Notes: a model not told the origin generated them from the letters alone. Shown: positions 8,341-16,233, counted from the stretch's first letter. The stretch: 64,000 bases of DNA from Arthrobacter sp. zg-Y238 (GCF_024385525.1 NZ_JANFLU010000012.1:62001-126000), one strand, 5' to 3'. Translations and numbers: made by a program.

Positions 8341-8946
8341 ATGCGAAACGAAACTCTCTGGGAAGCAAAAAAGCGGCAGAATCCCGAGCATTCCGCCTGG
8401 TACATCTCGCGGTTCGAAGCCATGCGGGAGCAGGGCCAGGACCTCGACGGCGAAGCCCGGCTGATCGACGCGATGCTGCCGCGGGGAGCCCGGATCCTCG
8501 ACGCCGGCTGCGGTCCCGGCCGGGTGGGCGGGGAACTGGCGCGGCGCGGTCACACCGTTGTCGGCGTCGACGTCGATCCGGAACTTATCGACGCCGCCCG
8601 GCACGACTTCCCGGACCTGCAGTGGTTCGTGGGCGACCTGGCCGAGCTGGACCTGCCCGCCGAGGGCGTTCCCGAACCGTTCGACATGATTGTCTGCGCC
8701 GGCAACGTGATGACCTTCCTGGCACCGGGAACCGCCGTCGACGTCCTGACCCGGATGCGCGGGCACCTGGCAGCCGACGGCCGGATAGTTGTCGGGTTCG
8801 GCGGAAACCGCGGCTATGCGTTCCAGGCGTTCTTTGACGACGCCGCCGCGGCCGGGCTTGAGGTGCAGCAGCGGTTCTCCACGTGGGACCTGCGGCCGTT
8901 TACGCCCGAGTCGGACTTCCTGGTGGCGGTGCTGGGCCGCGCCTAA
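8341..8946 (+). CDS. SAM-dependent class I methyltransferase
   Basis: A 201-residue Rossmann methyltransferase. Motif I is ILDAGCGPGRVGGELARRG at about residues 52-70; the acidic end of beta-2 is VVGVDVDPELI, and motif II/III is WFVGDLAELDLP. The post-I strand FDMIVCAGNVMTFLAPG matches the methyltransferase-11/25 type. The N-terminal cap (YISRFEAMREQGQDLDGEA) and the ending FLVAVLGRA are typical of an actinobacterial group with unknown substrate. ATG 8341 lacks a Shine-Dalgarno but has TAGGCT six bases upstream, so a leaderless transcript is likely. Confidence 0.88.
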   Translation: MRNETLWEAKKRQNPEHSAWYISRFEAMREQGQDLDGEARLIDAMLPRGARILDAGCGPGRVGGELARRGHTVVGVDVDPELIDAARHDFPDLQWFVGDLAELDLPAEGVPEPFDMIVCAGNVMTFLAPGTAVDVLTRMRGHLAADGRIVVGFGGNRGYAFQAFFDDAAAAGLEVQQRFSTWDLRPFTPESDFLVAVLGRA

Positions 8947-9011
8947 ACCCGTTCCGACCCCGACGATGGAGAATAACGTCCATCAGCGAGTCGGCGGGAA
9001 GGCGGGGCATT

Positions 9012-9635
9012 GTGAATCTGGAAGAGGATCCGCAGCGGGCGTCACAACTATGCCTTGAGGCCCAGGCGCGTTTGACGCGTCGTGCCGCAGGCCTCTCAGA
9101 CACGGACGTGCTGGCGCCGAGCCGCTTGCCCGGCTGGACAGTGGGTCATGTGCTGACCCATCTGGCGCGGAACGCCGATGCCCACGCCCGCCGGCTGTCC
9201 GGCGCCCTCGAAGGGCACGATGTTCCGAGGTATCCCGGCGGCGCCGAACAGCGCGCCCGGGAGATCGAGGAGGGGGCCGGCCGGGCTGCCGCAGAAACCA
9301 TTGCGGATCTGAGCTCCAGCATGCTGCACCTCGAAAAGGTACTGAACCTTTCCGATGCTGCAGGATGGCCCAACGGGCACCTCATGGGCGACGACTCCTA
9401 CCGTGTGGCTGCCTGTCCGGCGCATCGGCTCCGCGAAGTCGAGATGCATCACGTGGATCTGGGGCTCGGCTATACGCCAGCGGACTGGCCCGAGGAATAC
9501 GTCGCGTGGGACCTGCCGGTGCTGCTTGCCACTGTTCCGGAACGGCTCGGGTCCCCTGCCGAGCAACGCAGCTTCATGGCGTGGCTGTCGGGCAGGGGAC
9601 CGCTGGCTCCGGACACGAAGCTGGCGGACTGGTGA
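9012..9635 (+). CDS. Maleylpyruvate isomerase-family (mycothiol-dependent, DinB-like fold) protein
   Basis: A 207-residue protein of the MDMPI N-terminal-domain family. Marks are PGWTVGHVLTHLARNAD, with a first metal His, and REVEMHHVDLGLGYTPADWP, with the Glu and His that complete the zinc site in the corynebacterial enzyme. The four-helix DinB-like fold uses mycothiol as cofactor, consistent with an actinobacterial host. No gentisate or maleylpyruvate genes are nearby, so a true isomerase role is unproven; detoxifying thiol transfer is equally possible. GTG 9012 is chosen because homology begins just after it and a purine-rich AAGGCGGGG lies upstream. Confidence 0.85.
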   Translation: MNLEEDPQRASQLCLEAQARLTRRAAGLSDTDVLAPSRLPGWTVGHVLTHLARNADAHARRLSGALEGHDVPRYPGGAEQRAREIEEGAGRAAAETIADLSSSMLHLEKVLNLSDAAGWPNGHLMGDDSYRVAACPAHRLREVEMHHVDLGLGYTPADWPEEYVAWDLPVLLATVPERLGSPAEQRSFMAWLSGRGPLAPDTKLADW

Positions 9636-9661
9636 ACCGGGCTCGGCGCGGGCGCCGGGAC

Positions 9662-10243
9662 CTAGGCCGCGGCGTCCATGGTGCCGAGAATCCGCATCCT
9701 CAGGTCCTCCGGGCCCACGTGCCGACTAATCAGGGACGTGGCTGCGGGATCGGCGCCGCGCAGGATCCCGAGCAGGAGATGTTCGGTCCCGATGTAACCG
9801 TCTTTCCGGGCCGTTGATTCGCGCAGGCTGTTGGTCAGCACGGCTTTCGCACCGTTGCTGAAGGGCCGGTGCCCGCCTTTGAGGGAGTCGAACAGGCGAC
9901 GGCGCCGCGGGGCGGAACCGGCCGCCGCGTCCAGGGCGCCTTCGCCGAATTGTGCGTCGATGGCGCGTCGCACTTCGTCCAGGTCGATACCGACGGATTC
10001 CAAGGCGGCGGCGTCGTCGTACCCGGAGTCCGCGCCCATGGCGCGAAGGTCCGCGCGCAGCTGCGCCGAGGTCAGTCCGGACTCGGCCAGCACGGATGCC
10101 AGTAGGGGAGTGGTGGCTTCAGCGGTGGACACGGTGCTGAGGAGTAGATGCATCGGAAGGATCTGCGTCGCCTCCAGGGTTTGGGCTTCTTCCTGTGCGG
10201 AGATGACGCTTTGACGGGCTTGCTGTGTAAACCGTTCAAACAT
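9662..10243 (-). CDS. Free-standing Clp N-terminal (ClpN) repeat protein
   Basis: A 193-residue protein carrying two Clp N-terminal repeats and no AAA+ ATPase. Repeat 1 begins MFERFTQQARQSVISAQEEA and has LPMHLLLSTV; repeat 2 has LTNSLRESTARKDGYIGTEH followed by LLLGIL. The conserved Glu-His-Leu-Leu-Leu-Gly-Ile-Leu motif marks ClpA/ClpC N-domains, which bind substrates or adaptors. A free copy could act as an adaptor or competitor for ClpC1. The gene starts four bases after the HTH gene's stop codon with no independent ribosome-binding site, so the two are translationally coupled. Confidence 0.87.
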   Translation of the reverse strand: MFERFTQQARQSVISAQEEAQTLEATQILPMHLLLSTVSTAEATTPLLASVLAESGLTSAQLRADLRAMGADSGYDDAAALESVGIDLDEVRRAIDAQFGEGALDAAAGSAPRRRRLFDSLKGGHRPFSNGAKAVLTNSLRESTARKDGYIGTEHLLLGILRGADPAATSLISRHVGPEDLRMRILGTMDAAA

Positions 10244-10247
10244 GGCT

Positions 10248-10463
10248 CTACTTCGCTTTCCGGTTGTATTTCTGGTGCACTGCCTGCTTGCTGATGCCGA
10301 GCTGGTCCGCTATCGCCTGCCAGGACCAGCCCTGCGCCCGGGCGTTGGCAACCTGCACGGCCTCAAGCTGGTCGCGCAGTCTGCCGAGGGCGACGACGGC
10401 GCGCAGCCCGGTGGCCGGATCGGGACTCGCCGCCGCGGCGGCCAAGGGGGAATGGTCTTCCAT
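10248..10463 (-). CDS. Small helix-turn-helix DNA-binding protein
   Basis: A 71-residue protein whose C-terminal half is a clear HTH: ARAQGWSWQAIADQLGISKQ followed by AVHQKYNRK. The N-terminal half is an amphipathic helix (ALGRLRDQLEAVQVANAR) likely to dimerise. The Trp-Gln-x-Ile-Ala-x-x-Leu-Gly-Ile-Ser-Lys-Gln-Ala-Val pattern is common in small actinobacterial regulators paired with ClpN proteins. ATG 10463 has TAGATT six bases upstream and no Shine-Dalgarno, suggesting a leaderless mRNA. It precedes and is coupled to the ClpN gene. Confidence 0.85.
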   Translation of the reverse strand: MEDHSPLAAAAASPDPATGLRAVVALGRLRDQLEAVQVANARAQGWSWQAIADQLGISKQAVHQKYNRKAK

Positions 10464-10469
10464 GCCGTC

Positions 10470-10475
10470 AATCTA
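10470..10475 (-). promoter_or_regulatory. Putative -10 (TAGATT) for HTH-clpN operon
   Basis: Read leftward, TAGATT ends six bases before ATG 10463. It is the TANNNT-plus-six arrangement seen at ten other starts in the window. Confidence 0.5.
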
Positions 10476-10572
10476 GATTGACGCGCTGGGGGAGTCAAGG
10501 GGTTAGCGGAACTGCTGGCGTCAGGACAAATGACTGTGTGCTTCTTTGGCGGGCTGCAATCGATTATGGTTA

Positions 10573-10599
10573 CCTGCGTCCTGCGTCCTGCGTCCTGCC
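10573..10599. repeat. 7-bp tandem repeat (CCTGCGT x3.8)
   Basis: Three exact copies of CCTGCGT followed by CCTGCC. It is short and slippage-prone, with no obvious function. Confidence 0.7.
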
Positions 10600-10822
10600 A
10601 TTCGCGTTCATTCTGGTGGGTCCGGTTGACGCCAGGGCAGCCCACCTAACCGGGGCTTCGCTGGCGTCGGTTTAGCTTGTGCGGGTTTGTTGATCGTGCC
10701 CGGCGATGCTGGAGCTGCGGGCAAGTAGTTGGGTGCGAAAGACGCGTATTCTGGTTTTTCTGACGGCTGTTTTCGGGCTGTTTTTCGGTCAGGAATGTCA
10801 GTGCGGGATGAAATCCTAAGAT

Positions 10823-12655
10823 ATGGATCAGCCTAGGAATACCGAACCACTCAGCGAAGAGCAGAGCGGTGAGAACCAGCGGCCGGCGGGGCGGGCTGGC
10901 GGCGGCGAGCAGCCCTGTCCTTCAGTCACTCTGGCTGTCTACCGGGCGGAACTGGCTGATACCTCCGCCGGCGGAGAGGCCGCGGCACGGCCCGACGACG
11001 ACCCTACCGGACCTACTGGAGCTACCGACCCTGCGTCCGCCGGCTCTGACCCTTCCTTCCATCCGGACCGCGCGGAGAATGCCGAGACCACTCCTGCCGA
11101 CGGAGCTGAGAGTCCTGCCGGTGCCTTCCCAGACGGATTTACCGGGACGTTGGCGCTGCAGAACCTTGAAGCCTTCGACGAGCAGATGGTTGGTGAGGCC
11201 TTGGTCCGGGTGGAGCATTTGATTTCCTGGGGGCAGGCGCAGCGGGCCCACCTTTTGAACCGGATGGAGCAAATCTTCCGGGACAACTTCTTCGACCCGT
11301 CGGAGCGGGATAAACCGGGGATCGCTTTCAGCCTCGCGGCGGCCGAATGTGCAGCCATTCTGAATGTTCCGCAGGTGACCGGTCAGCGGCTGCTGAGCGA
11401 GGCCGGGCAGCTGTGCGGTGCCCATACGGCGACCCTGGCCGGCTTGGAAGAGGGGCGGTTTTCGTACCAGCATGCGCAGGTGGTCCTGGAACAGTGCCAG
11501 AACGTTCCCGCCTCGAAACTGCCAGCGTTCGAAGCGGACCTGTTGAAGGCGGCAGAGGGTCAGACGCGGGCGCAGTTCTCGGCCAAGGCCCGGCGGCTGC
11601 GCGAAAAGAAGTTCCCGGAGACCGTCAGCAAACGGCACCTGACCGCTTTCGAGCAGCGCATGGTCACCTTGGACCGGGAAGAGGACGGCATGTCCTGCCT
11701 CTCAGCCCACCTCCGGGCCGCGGAAGCGCAGCAGATCTATACCGCTCTCAGCACTGCGGCCCGAGGCGAGCAGGCGGGAGGGGATTCCCGGACCACGGAC
11801 CAGCTGCGTGCGGATATTCTGTCGCAGCTGCTGATGGGCGGCAGCCGGGGACTTTTCGTGACGGCGGGAACCCGAGGCGAAGCCGGAACCCGATACGCGA
11901 CCGGAGTCCGACCCGGCACCGGCCACACCGGCCACACCGGCAATGACAATGGCGCAGCCGCCCGGGACGAGGACCGAACCGGCTTTGCCAGCGGCCCGGA
12001 GAACGACGGCGGACTGGAAAGCTACCCCGATATAGAGGCTAAGCCGGACATGGGATCAGGGCCGAATGAGGGAATCGTCCCTCGGACCGAAATCATGGTG
12101 CTGATCAGCGCCGAAACCCTCTTCGGAGCCGACGACCAGCCCGCCGAGCTGCACGGCTACGGCCCCATCAGCGCCGAAGAAGCCCGCAGGCTGGCCCGCA
12201 ACGCCGTGGGATGGGCCGGACTCGCCCAGGACCCAAACACCGGAGAAATCCTCGGGGTAGGACGGCGCCGAAAAGTCCCGGCAGGGCTTCGCCGTTGGCT
12301 CCGCGCCCGGGACGGAACCTGTAGGTTCCCCGGTTGCCGGGCCAGCACCGCGAACGCGGACATCGACCACACCGTCGATTGGGCGAAAGGCGGGCCTACG
12401 GACCACGGAAACCTGGAACACCTCTGCCGTCGGCACCATCGGTTTAAGACTCTGGGTTTCTGGAACGCGCGCCAAGCCACTCCCGGGGTGATCGAGTGGA
12501 CTTCGCCAACCGGACGGGTCTATCGGACCGAGCCCTTCTTGGAACTCGGTCCTCCGCCCCCGGCAGCCGAACAGGAAACGGACCCCCTCGATACCCGGCA
12601 GGCAATGGATTCCGGAGAGAAAGATGCCAGCCCAGCACCGATGCCGCCGTTCTAA
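10823..12655 (+). CDS. DUF222 / HNH endonuclease (13E12-repeat-like) protein
   Basis: A 610-residue protein of the DUF222-HNH family, which occurs in many copies in Arthrobacter and mycobacteria. Residues 1-95 are low-complexity and acidic. DUF222 spans about 100-350 (FDEQMVGEALVRVEHLISWG onward). An Ala/Gly/Thr-rich insert with GHTGHTG lies near 350-410. The HNH nuclease domain occupies about 485-550, with CRFPGC, DIDHTVDWAKGG, NLEHLCRRHHRFKT and the expected His-Asn-His order and zinc cysteines. The function is unproven; nuclease activity and mobility of family members have been suggested. The gene is intact and flanked by ordinary genes, without a target-site duplication that I can see. 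Confidence 0.88.
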   Translation: MDQPRNTEPLSEEQSGENQRPAGRAGGGEQPCPSVTLAVYRAELADTSAGGEAAARPDDDPTGPTGATDPASAGSDPSFHPDRAENAETTPADGAESPAGAFPDGFTGTLALQNLEAFDEQMVGEALVRVEHLISWGQAQRAHLLNRMEQIFRDNFFDPSERDKPGIAFSLAAAECAAILNVPQVTGQRLLSEAGQLCGAHTATLAGLEEGRFSYQHAQVVLEQCQNVPASKLPAFEADLLKAAEGQTRAQFSAKARRLREKKFPETVSKRHLTAFEQRMVTLDREEDGMSCLSAHLRAAEAQQIYTALSTAARGEQAGGDSRTTDQLRADILSQLLMGGSRGLFVTAGTRGEAGTRYATGVRPGTGHTGHTGNDNGAAARDEDRTGFASGPENDGGLESYPDIEAKPDMGSGPNEGIVPRTEIMVLISAETLFGADDQPAELHGYGPISAEEARRLARNAVGWAGLAQDPNTGEILGVGRRRKVPAGLRRWLRARDGTCRFPGCRASTANADIDHTVDWAKGGPTDHGNLEHLCRRHHRFKTLGFWNARQATPGVIEWTSPTGRVYRTEPFLELGPPPPAAEQETDPLDTRQAMDSGEKDASPAPMPPF

Positions 12656-12669
12656 GCACCGACCGGCGT

Positions 12670-12870
12670 CTAAGTGTCGTGACCGCTTGGAACGTGTACA
12701 CGGAGAAACTCGAGCATCACATCCGCGAGCTGTTCCGGTGCTTCCGAAGCTACGTGCATCCAGAGCTGCTTAGTGCCCCACGGCGTCGGGCTGCACGGAA
12801 GCGACAGGTTCCGCAACCAAAACTGGCTTTCAGGATTGTTCCACCCCGCAGGACTACGTAGCCTGCGCAT
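12670..12870 (-). pseudogene. Possible C-terminal remnant of an alpha/beta hydrolase
   Basis: A short leftward reading ends HVASEAPEQLADVMLEFLRV followed by a few polar residues. This resembles the closing catalytic-His region of alpha/beta hydrolases (H-x-x-x-E-x-P-E-x-x-A-x-x-x-x-x-F-L). No upstream hydrolase body exists in any frame, because the divergent rightward hydrolase begins at 12916. If real, it is a decayed fragment. The resemblance is short and could be chance. Confidence 0.22.
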
Positions 12871-12915
12871 ACGCTGATTTTCCGCCTAATCCAACGGAGC
12901 GCCGAAGGGGTCACC

Positions 12916-13743
12916 ATGAACGGTTCCACCACCCCGGATACGATCGTGCTGGTCCACGGGCTCTGGGTGACGCCCCGCAGCTGGGAAGGATGGAAAGCCC
13001 ACTATGAGGCGAAGGGATTCACCGTCGTGACGCCCGCTTATCCGGGCTTCGAGATAGAGGTTGAGGCACTGCGCGAAAACCCGGACGTGATCGCCGCGCT
13101 CACCGTACCGGAAACACTGGATTACCTCTCGGGCGTCATCGGGGACCTGCCCCGTCCGCCCATCATCATGGGCCACTCCTTCGGAGGGCTCCTGACCCAG
13201 ATGCTGCTGGCCCGCGGTTTGGGGGTTGCCGGTGCTGCCATCAACTCGGCGCCAACCGAAGGGGTGAGGGTTACCCCGCTGTCTCAGGCCCGCGCGCTCT
13301 TTCCCGCACTGAAGAACCCTGCCAACTTCCATAAAGCGGTGGGGTTCACCCCGGAGCAATGGCACTATGCCTTCACCAATACGCTGAGCCGGGAGGACTC
13401 CGACGCCGCCTACGAACGGTACGCTATTGCCGCTCCCGGAAACTGGGTGTGGGCGTACGGACTGCTTGCGAATTTTCAGCCGGGGCATCAGGAGACATGG
13501 GTGGATTACTCCACGGACAGGGCGCCGCTGCTGTTCATCGGAGGCAGCGAAGACCACATCATGCCCCCGTCGGTGAATAAATCCAACGCTAAACACTGGG
13601 CCAAATCGCCCGCCCTCACGGAGTATCACGAGTTTGACGGCCGAGCGCATTGGACCTGCGCCGAACCGGGGTGGGAAGAGGTGGCCGATTACGCGCTGGA
13701 CTGGACCCTCGGCCACGCGCAACCGCAGCCGTCTGCTCTCTAG
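12916..13743 (+). CDS. Alpha/beta-fold hydrolase
   Basis: A 275-residue hydrolase. The oxyanion motif VLVHGLWVTPRSWEGW is near the N-terminus, the nucleophile elbow is GHSFGG (residues about 92-97), the acid is likely Asp in FIGGSEDHIMPPS, and the catalytic His lies in FDGRAHWTCAEPGWEEVADY. The substrate is unknown; relatives include esterases and non-haem peroxidase-like hydrolases. ATG 12916 has an AAGGGG tract eight or nine bases upstream. A perfect hairpin terminator follows at 13789. Confidence 0.9.
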   Translation: MNGSTTPDTIVLVHGLWVTPRSWEGWKAHYEAKGFTVVTPAYPGFEIEVEALRENPDVIAALTVPETLDYLSGVIGDLPRPPIIMGHSFGGLLTQMLLARGLGVAGAAINSAPTEGVRVTPLSQARALFPALKNPANFHKAVGFTPEQWHYAFTNTLSREDSDAAYERYAIAAPGNWVWAYGLLANFQPGHQETWVDYSTDRAPLLFIGGSEDHIMPPSVNKSNAKHWAKSPALTEYHEFDGRAHWTCAEPGWEEVADYALDWTLGHAQPQPSAL

Positions 13744-13771
13744 GACGGACCAGGCTAGGACGGATCAGGCC
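13741..13771. repeat. Imperfect tandem duplication of a 16-base unit
   Basis: TAGGACGGACCAGGC is followed at once by TAGGACGGATCAGGC with one substitution, right after the hydrolase stop codon. The first copy includes that stop (TAG). Confidence 0.6.
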
Positions 13772-13788
13772 TAAGCGCCTTGACTGAG

Positions 13789-13816
13789 CATGAGGCCCGA
13801 TTTCTCGGGCCTCATG
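13789..13816 (+). terminator. Perfect 12-bp hairpin terminator
   Basis: Arms catgaggcccga (13789-13800) and tcgggcctcatg (13805-13816) are perfectly complementary with a TTTC loop. It lies between the convergent hydrolase and SDR genes. The trailing T-tract is weak, so efficiency is uncertain. Confidence 0.75.
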
Positions 13817-13890
13817 CCTTGTGATCAGCCCGCCGCGGATCAGCCCGCCGCGGAGCAGTCCGCCGCGGAGCAGCCATGCCTTGTGATCAG
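13814..13890. repeat. 15-bp tandem repeats flanked by ATGCCTTGTGATCAG direct repeats
   Basis: GATCAGCCCGCCGCG occurs twice (13823-13837, 13838-13852), followed by the variant GAGCAGTCCGCCGCG (13853-13867) and a partial fourth copy. The 15-mer ATGCCTTGTGATCAG stands on both sides (13814-13828 and 13876-13890). The right copy runs into the last codons of the leftward SDR gene. Confidence 0.75.
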
Positions 13891-14552
13891 TCCGCGCTGA
13901 TCTGGCGGCGGAAGGTGTCCCGACGGGTGTGGAGGTCCCAGAGGACGCCTGCGAGAACGTCGGGGTCCTTTTCCGGATCACCCTCGATGATGCGGCCGCC
14001 GATGATGAGCTGCGATACGTGGATGCCCTCCTCGCCGAGGACCTCATTGAGGAGCTGGGCGTAGGCGGCCTGTCCGGCGAACGCCACCGAGGTTCCGGTG
14101 ACCCCGCGTCCGGGCTTCACTGCTGATCCGCCGTTGACGAACAGGATGGTGCCTCGGCTTTCACCAAGGAACCGCATTCCGGGCAGCACCTGATGGACTG
14201 CGGCGACCGGCCCGTAGATGGAGAACTCAACAGGACCCTTGAGGTCCGCAACCGTCGTCTCAAGGACGGGCCGCATGAAGTCTTTCTGCGGAAGGGGGCT
14301 GTACTGCAGCACCTCTACGGGCCCGAGGGTTTCGGCCGCAGCCTCGAGGGCCGCGGCGATTGATTCCGGGTTGCGGACGTCGGCGGCGAAACCCCGGGCC
14401 GGAATCCCCGCCTTGCCGAGGTCTTCGGCAAGGGCATCCACCTTGGCCTGGCTTCGGGAGATCAGCGCAACGGAGAATCCCTCCGCACCGAAACGTCGAG
14501 CCACTGCGGCACCGAGGCCGCGTCCTGCACCAATGATCGCGATAGTAGTCAT
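13887..14552 (-). CDS. SDR-like Rossmann protein lacking the catalytic Tyr-Lys pair
   Basis: A 221-residue SDR-fold protein beginning MTTIAIIGAGRGLGAAVARR, with a good cofactor loop. The central strand carries VEVLQYSPLPQKDF instead of the usual NNAG, and the Ser strand is ILFVNGGSAVKPG. Where Y-x-x-x-K should follow, the sequence reads F-A-G-Q-A (SVAFAGQAAYAQLL), so both catalytic Tyr and Lys are missing. It may bind NAD(P) as a sensor or chaperone-like protein, or catalyse by another route. ATG 14552 is chosen over the TTG two codons earlier. It is convergent with the hydrolase. Confidence 0.82.
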   Translation of the reverse strand: MTTIAIIGAGRGLGAAVARRFGAEGFSVALISRSQAKVDALAEDLGKAGIPARGFAADVRNPESIAAALEAAAETLGPVEVLQYSPLPQKDFMRPVLETTVADLKGPVEFSIYGPVAAVHQVLPGMRFLGESRGTILFVNGGSAVKPGRGVTGTSVAFAGQAAYAQLLNEVLGEEGIHVSQLIIGGRIIEGDPEKDPDVLAGVLWDLHTRRDTFRRQISAD

Positions 14553-14633
14553 GGGCAAGCTAACTGGTTGGGGTGCCGAATAATTCCGGAGGTTTCCAGC
14601 CCCGGCACGGGGCCCGGCGTACAGAAGGCGTAC

Positions 14634-14677
14634 AAAAAAGGAACCGGTCCCGCTTTCACGGGAGCCGGTTCCTTTTT
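14634..14677 (-). terminator. Intrinsic terminator of the MFS efflux gene
   Basis: GGAACCGG-TCCCG and CGGGA-GCCGGTTCC form a long stem with one bulge around a CTTTCA loop. It is flanked by AAAAAA on the left and TTTTT on the right, so either direction has a U-tract. It lies 20 bases past the stop of the leftward MFS gene (14697). Confidence 0.85.
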
Positions 14678-14696
14678 CGCCAGGGATGGAGCCGCT

Positions 14697-16184
14697 TTAG
14701 CCGACGGGGGCTACCTCGGGGACCTTCAGCAGATCCTCCTTGGACGGACGGATCATGAAGTACCCGATCGGGGCAGCGAGGAACAGTGCGACGCCGGCCC
14801 AGATGAACGCCGTGGAGTAGCCGTTGACGAGCGCGTCGAGCTGCGCGGCAGGCTGGCCGCCGTTGCTGCTCATGTAGGAAGTGATGCCCGCCGTGTAAAC
14901 GGCGGTGAACAGTGCGGTGCCGATGGACCCGCCGATCTGCTGGGTGGCGGATACAGCGGCGCTGGCAACACCGGCGTCGTGCTCGTCAATGCCGGCCAGG
15001 GCCACGTTCTGCAGCGGCACGAAGATCATTGCGAGGCCGAAGCCCAGCAGCGCCAGTCCGGGGAGGACCTCCAGGGCATAGTTCCCCTCGACCGTGATGA
15101 AGGAGAGCCAGATCAGGCCGGCAGCACCGACGACCGGCCCTACGGTCATGGGCAGGCGTACGCCGGTGCGCGGCAGGAACTTGGACAGCACGCCCGCGCC
15201 GACGGTGATGGCGATGGTCATGGGCAGTGACGCGAGGCCGGACTTCAGCGGCGAGTAGCCCAGGACAATCTGGAAGTAGAAGATCAGGAACAGGATGCCG
15301 CCCAGCAGGGCAGCGCCGGTCAGGGTGGAGGTCAGGAACGCGCCGCCGCGGACTCGGTTGGTCAGCACACGCAGGGGCAGCAGCGGGTTGGAGACGCGGC
15401 TTTCCACGAACACGAAGAGTGCCAGGATCAGCACGCCGGCGGCGAGGAAGGCAATGGTTTCAAAGCGTGCCCAGCCGTTTTCGGCCTCGGAGAATCCGTA
15501 CACGAGCGAAGCCAGTCCGGCGACCACGAGAACGGCGCCAGGCAGGTCGTAGCGGGTGTTGCCGTGGGCCTTGCTCTCGCGGATCAGGGGCAGGCCGGCG
15601 GCCATGGCGACAATCGCGATGGGCACGTTGACCAGCAGGCACCAGTTCCAGCTGGCGTACTGCGTCAGGACGCCGCCAAGCAGCAGGCCGATGGCCGCGC
15701 CGCCGCCGCCAATGGCACCGTACACGGCGAAGGCCTTGATGCGGTCCTTGCCCGAGGGGAAGGTAATGGTCAGGATGGCGAGCGACGCCGGTGCGAGCAG
15801 TGCGGCGAAGGCGCCCTGCAGGCCGCGGGCCGTCAGGAGCATTTCGGTGCTTTCCGCGAAACCGCCGATGGCGGAAGCGACGGCAAAGCCCGCCATGCCC
15901 ACCATGAACGTGCGCTTGCGGCCCCAGTAATCGGCGATGCGGCCGCCGAGCAGCAGCAGCGAGCCGAAGGCCAGTGCGTAGATGGTGACCACCCAGGTGC
16001 GGTCGCCGTCGGACATCCCCAGTTCGCTCTGCGCATCCGGCAGGGCGATGTTCACGATGGTGCCGTCCAGGACCACCATCAGCTGGGCCAGCGCCAGGAC
16101 GGCCAGCAGCAGCCAGCGGTGCGGATGTGCCGAATGGTCTACGGCTGCGGCCCGGGGCAGGCCGGAAGGGGTGGTGCGGTCCAT
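14697..16184 (-). CDS. MFS multidrug efflux transporter, DHA2 (14-TMS) type
   Basis: A 495-residue permease with 14 hydrophobic segments. The DHA2 motif C-like LMVVLDGTIVNIALPDAQ in TMS1 and motif A GGRIADYWGRKRTFMVG after TMS2 identify the EmrB/QacA drug:proton antiporters. The divergent TetR gene and the palindrome in the 55-base gap indicate local repression and induction by a transported compound. A -10-like TAGGAT (leftward, 16199-16194) lies next to that palindrome. The substrate is unknown. Confidence 0.92.
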   Translation of the reverse strand: MDRTTPSGLPRAAAVDHSAHPHRWLLLAVLALAQLMVVLDGTIVNIALPDAQSELGMSDGDRTWVVTIYALAFGSLLLLGGRIADYWGRKRTFMVGMAGFAVASAIGGFAESTEMLLTARGLQGAFAALLAPASLAILTITFPSGKDRIKAFAVYGAIGGGGAAIGLLLGGVLTQYASWNWCLLVNVPIAIVAMAAGLPLIRESKAHGNTRYDLPGAVLVVAGLASLVYGFSEAENGWARFETIAFLAAGVLILALFVFVESRVSNPLLPLRVLTNRVRGGAFLTSTLTGAALLGGILFLIFYFQIVLGYSPLKSGLASLPMTIAITVGAGVLSKFLPRTGVRLPMTVGPVVGAAGLIWLSFITVEGNYALEVLPGLALLGFGLAMIFVPLQNVALAGIDEHDAGVASAAVSATQQIGGSIGTALFTAVYTAGITSYMSSNGGQPAAQLDALVNGYSTAFIWAGVALFLAAPIGYFMIRPSKEDLLKVPEVAPVG

Positions 16185-16203
16185 GAAGGTGAAATCCTAA
16201 TCA

Positions 16204-16219
16204 AACGAACTGGTTGGTT
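16204..16219. promoter_or_regulatory. TetR operator candidate AACNAAC-NN-GTTNGTT
   Basis: AACGAACTGGTTGGTT has half-site AAC-N-AAC mirrored by GTT-N-GTT with two central bases, twofold symmetric at all 12 specified positions. It sits between the divergent MFS and TetR genes. It overlaps the promoter region of the leftward gene and lies 20 bases before the TetR start. Confidence 0.65.
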
Positions 16220-16227
16220 GGCTTAGA

Positions 16228-16233
16228 TAGACT
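16228..16233 (+). promoter_or_regulatory. Putative -10 (TAGACT) for leaderless tetR mRNA
   Basis: TAGACT ends six bases before ATG 16240, directly beside the palindromic operator candidate, so the repressor would control its own promoter. Confidence 0.5.

Larger units (their letters stand above)
10464..10822. other. Intergenic region between HTH-clpN operon and DUF222 gene
   Basis: About 360 bases without a supportable gene. It holds the leftward promoter near 10470 and three tandem copies of CCTGCGT at 10573-10593, with a partial fourth copy to 10599. The last 130 bases are lower in GC (gaaagacgcgtattctggtttttctgacgg), probably the promoter zone of the rightward DUF222 gene. Confidence 0.5.

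Noticed and set aside
10478-10675. Small rightward open reading in the intergenic region
   Set aside because: It crosses the CCTGCGT repeats, lacks a ribosome-binding site or leaderless -10, and has no similarity.
13823-13867. CRISPR-like regular repeats
   Set aside because: The 15-base units are directly adjacent without spacers, and no cas genes are present.
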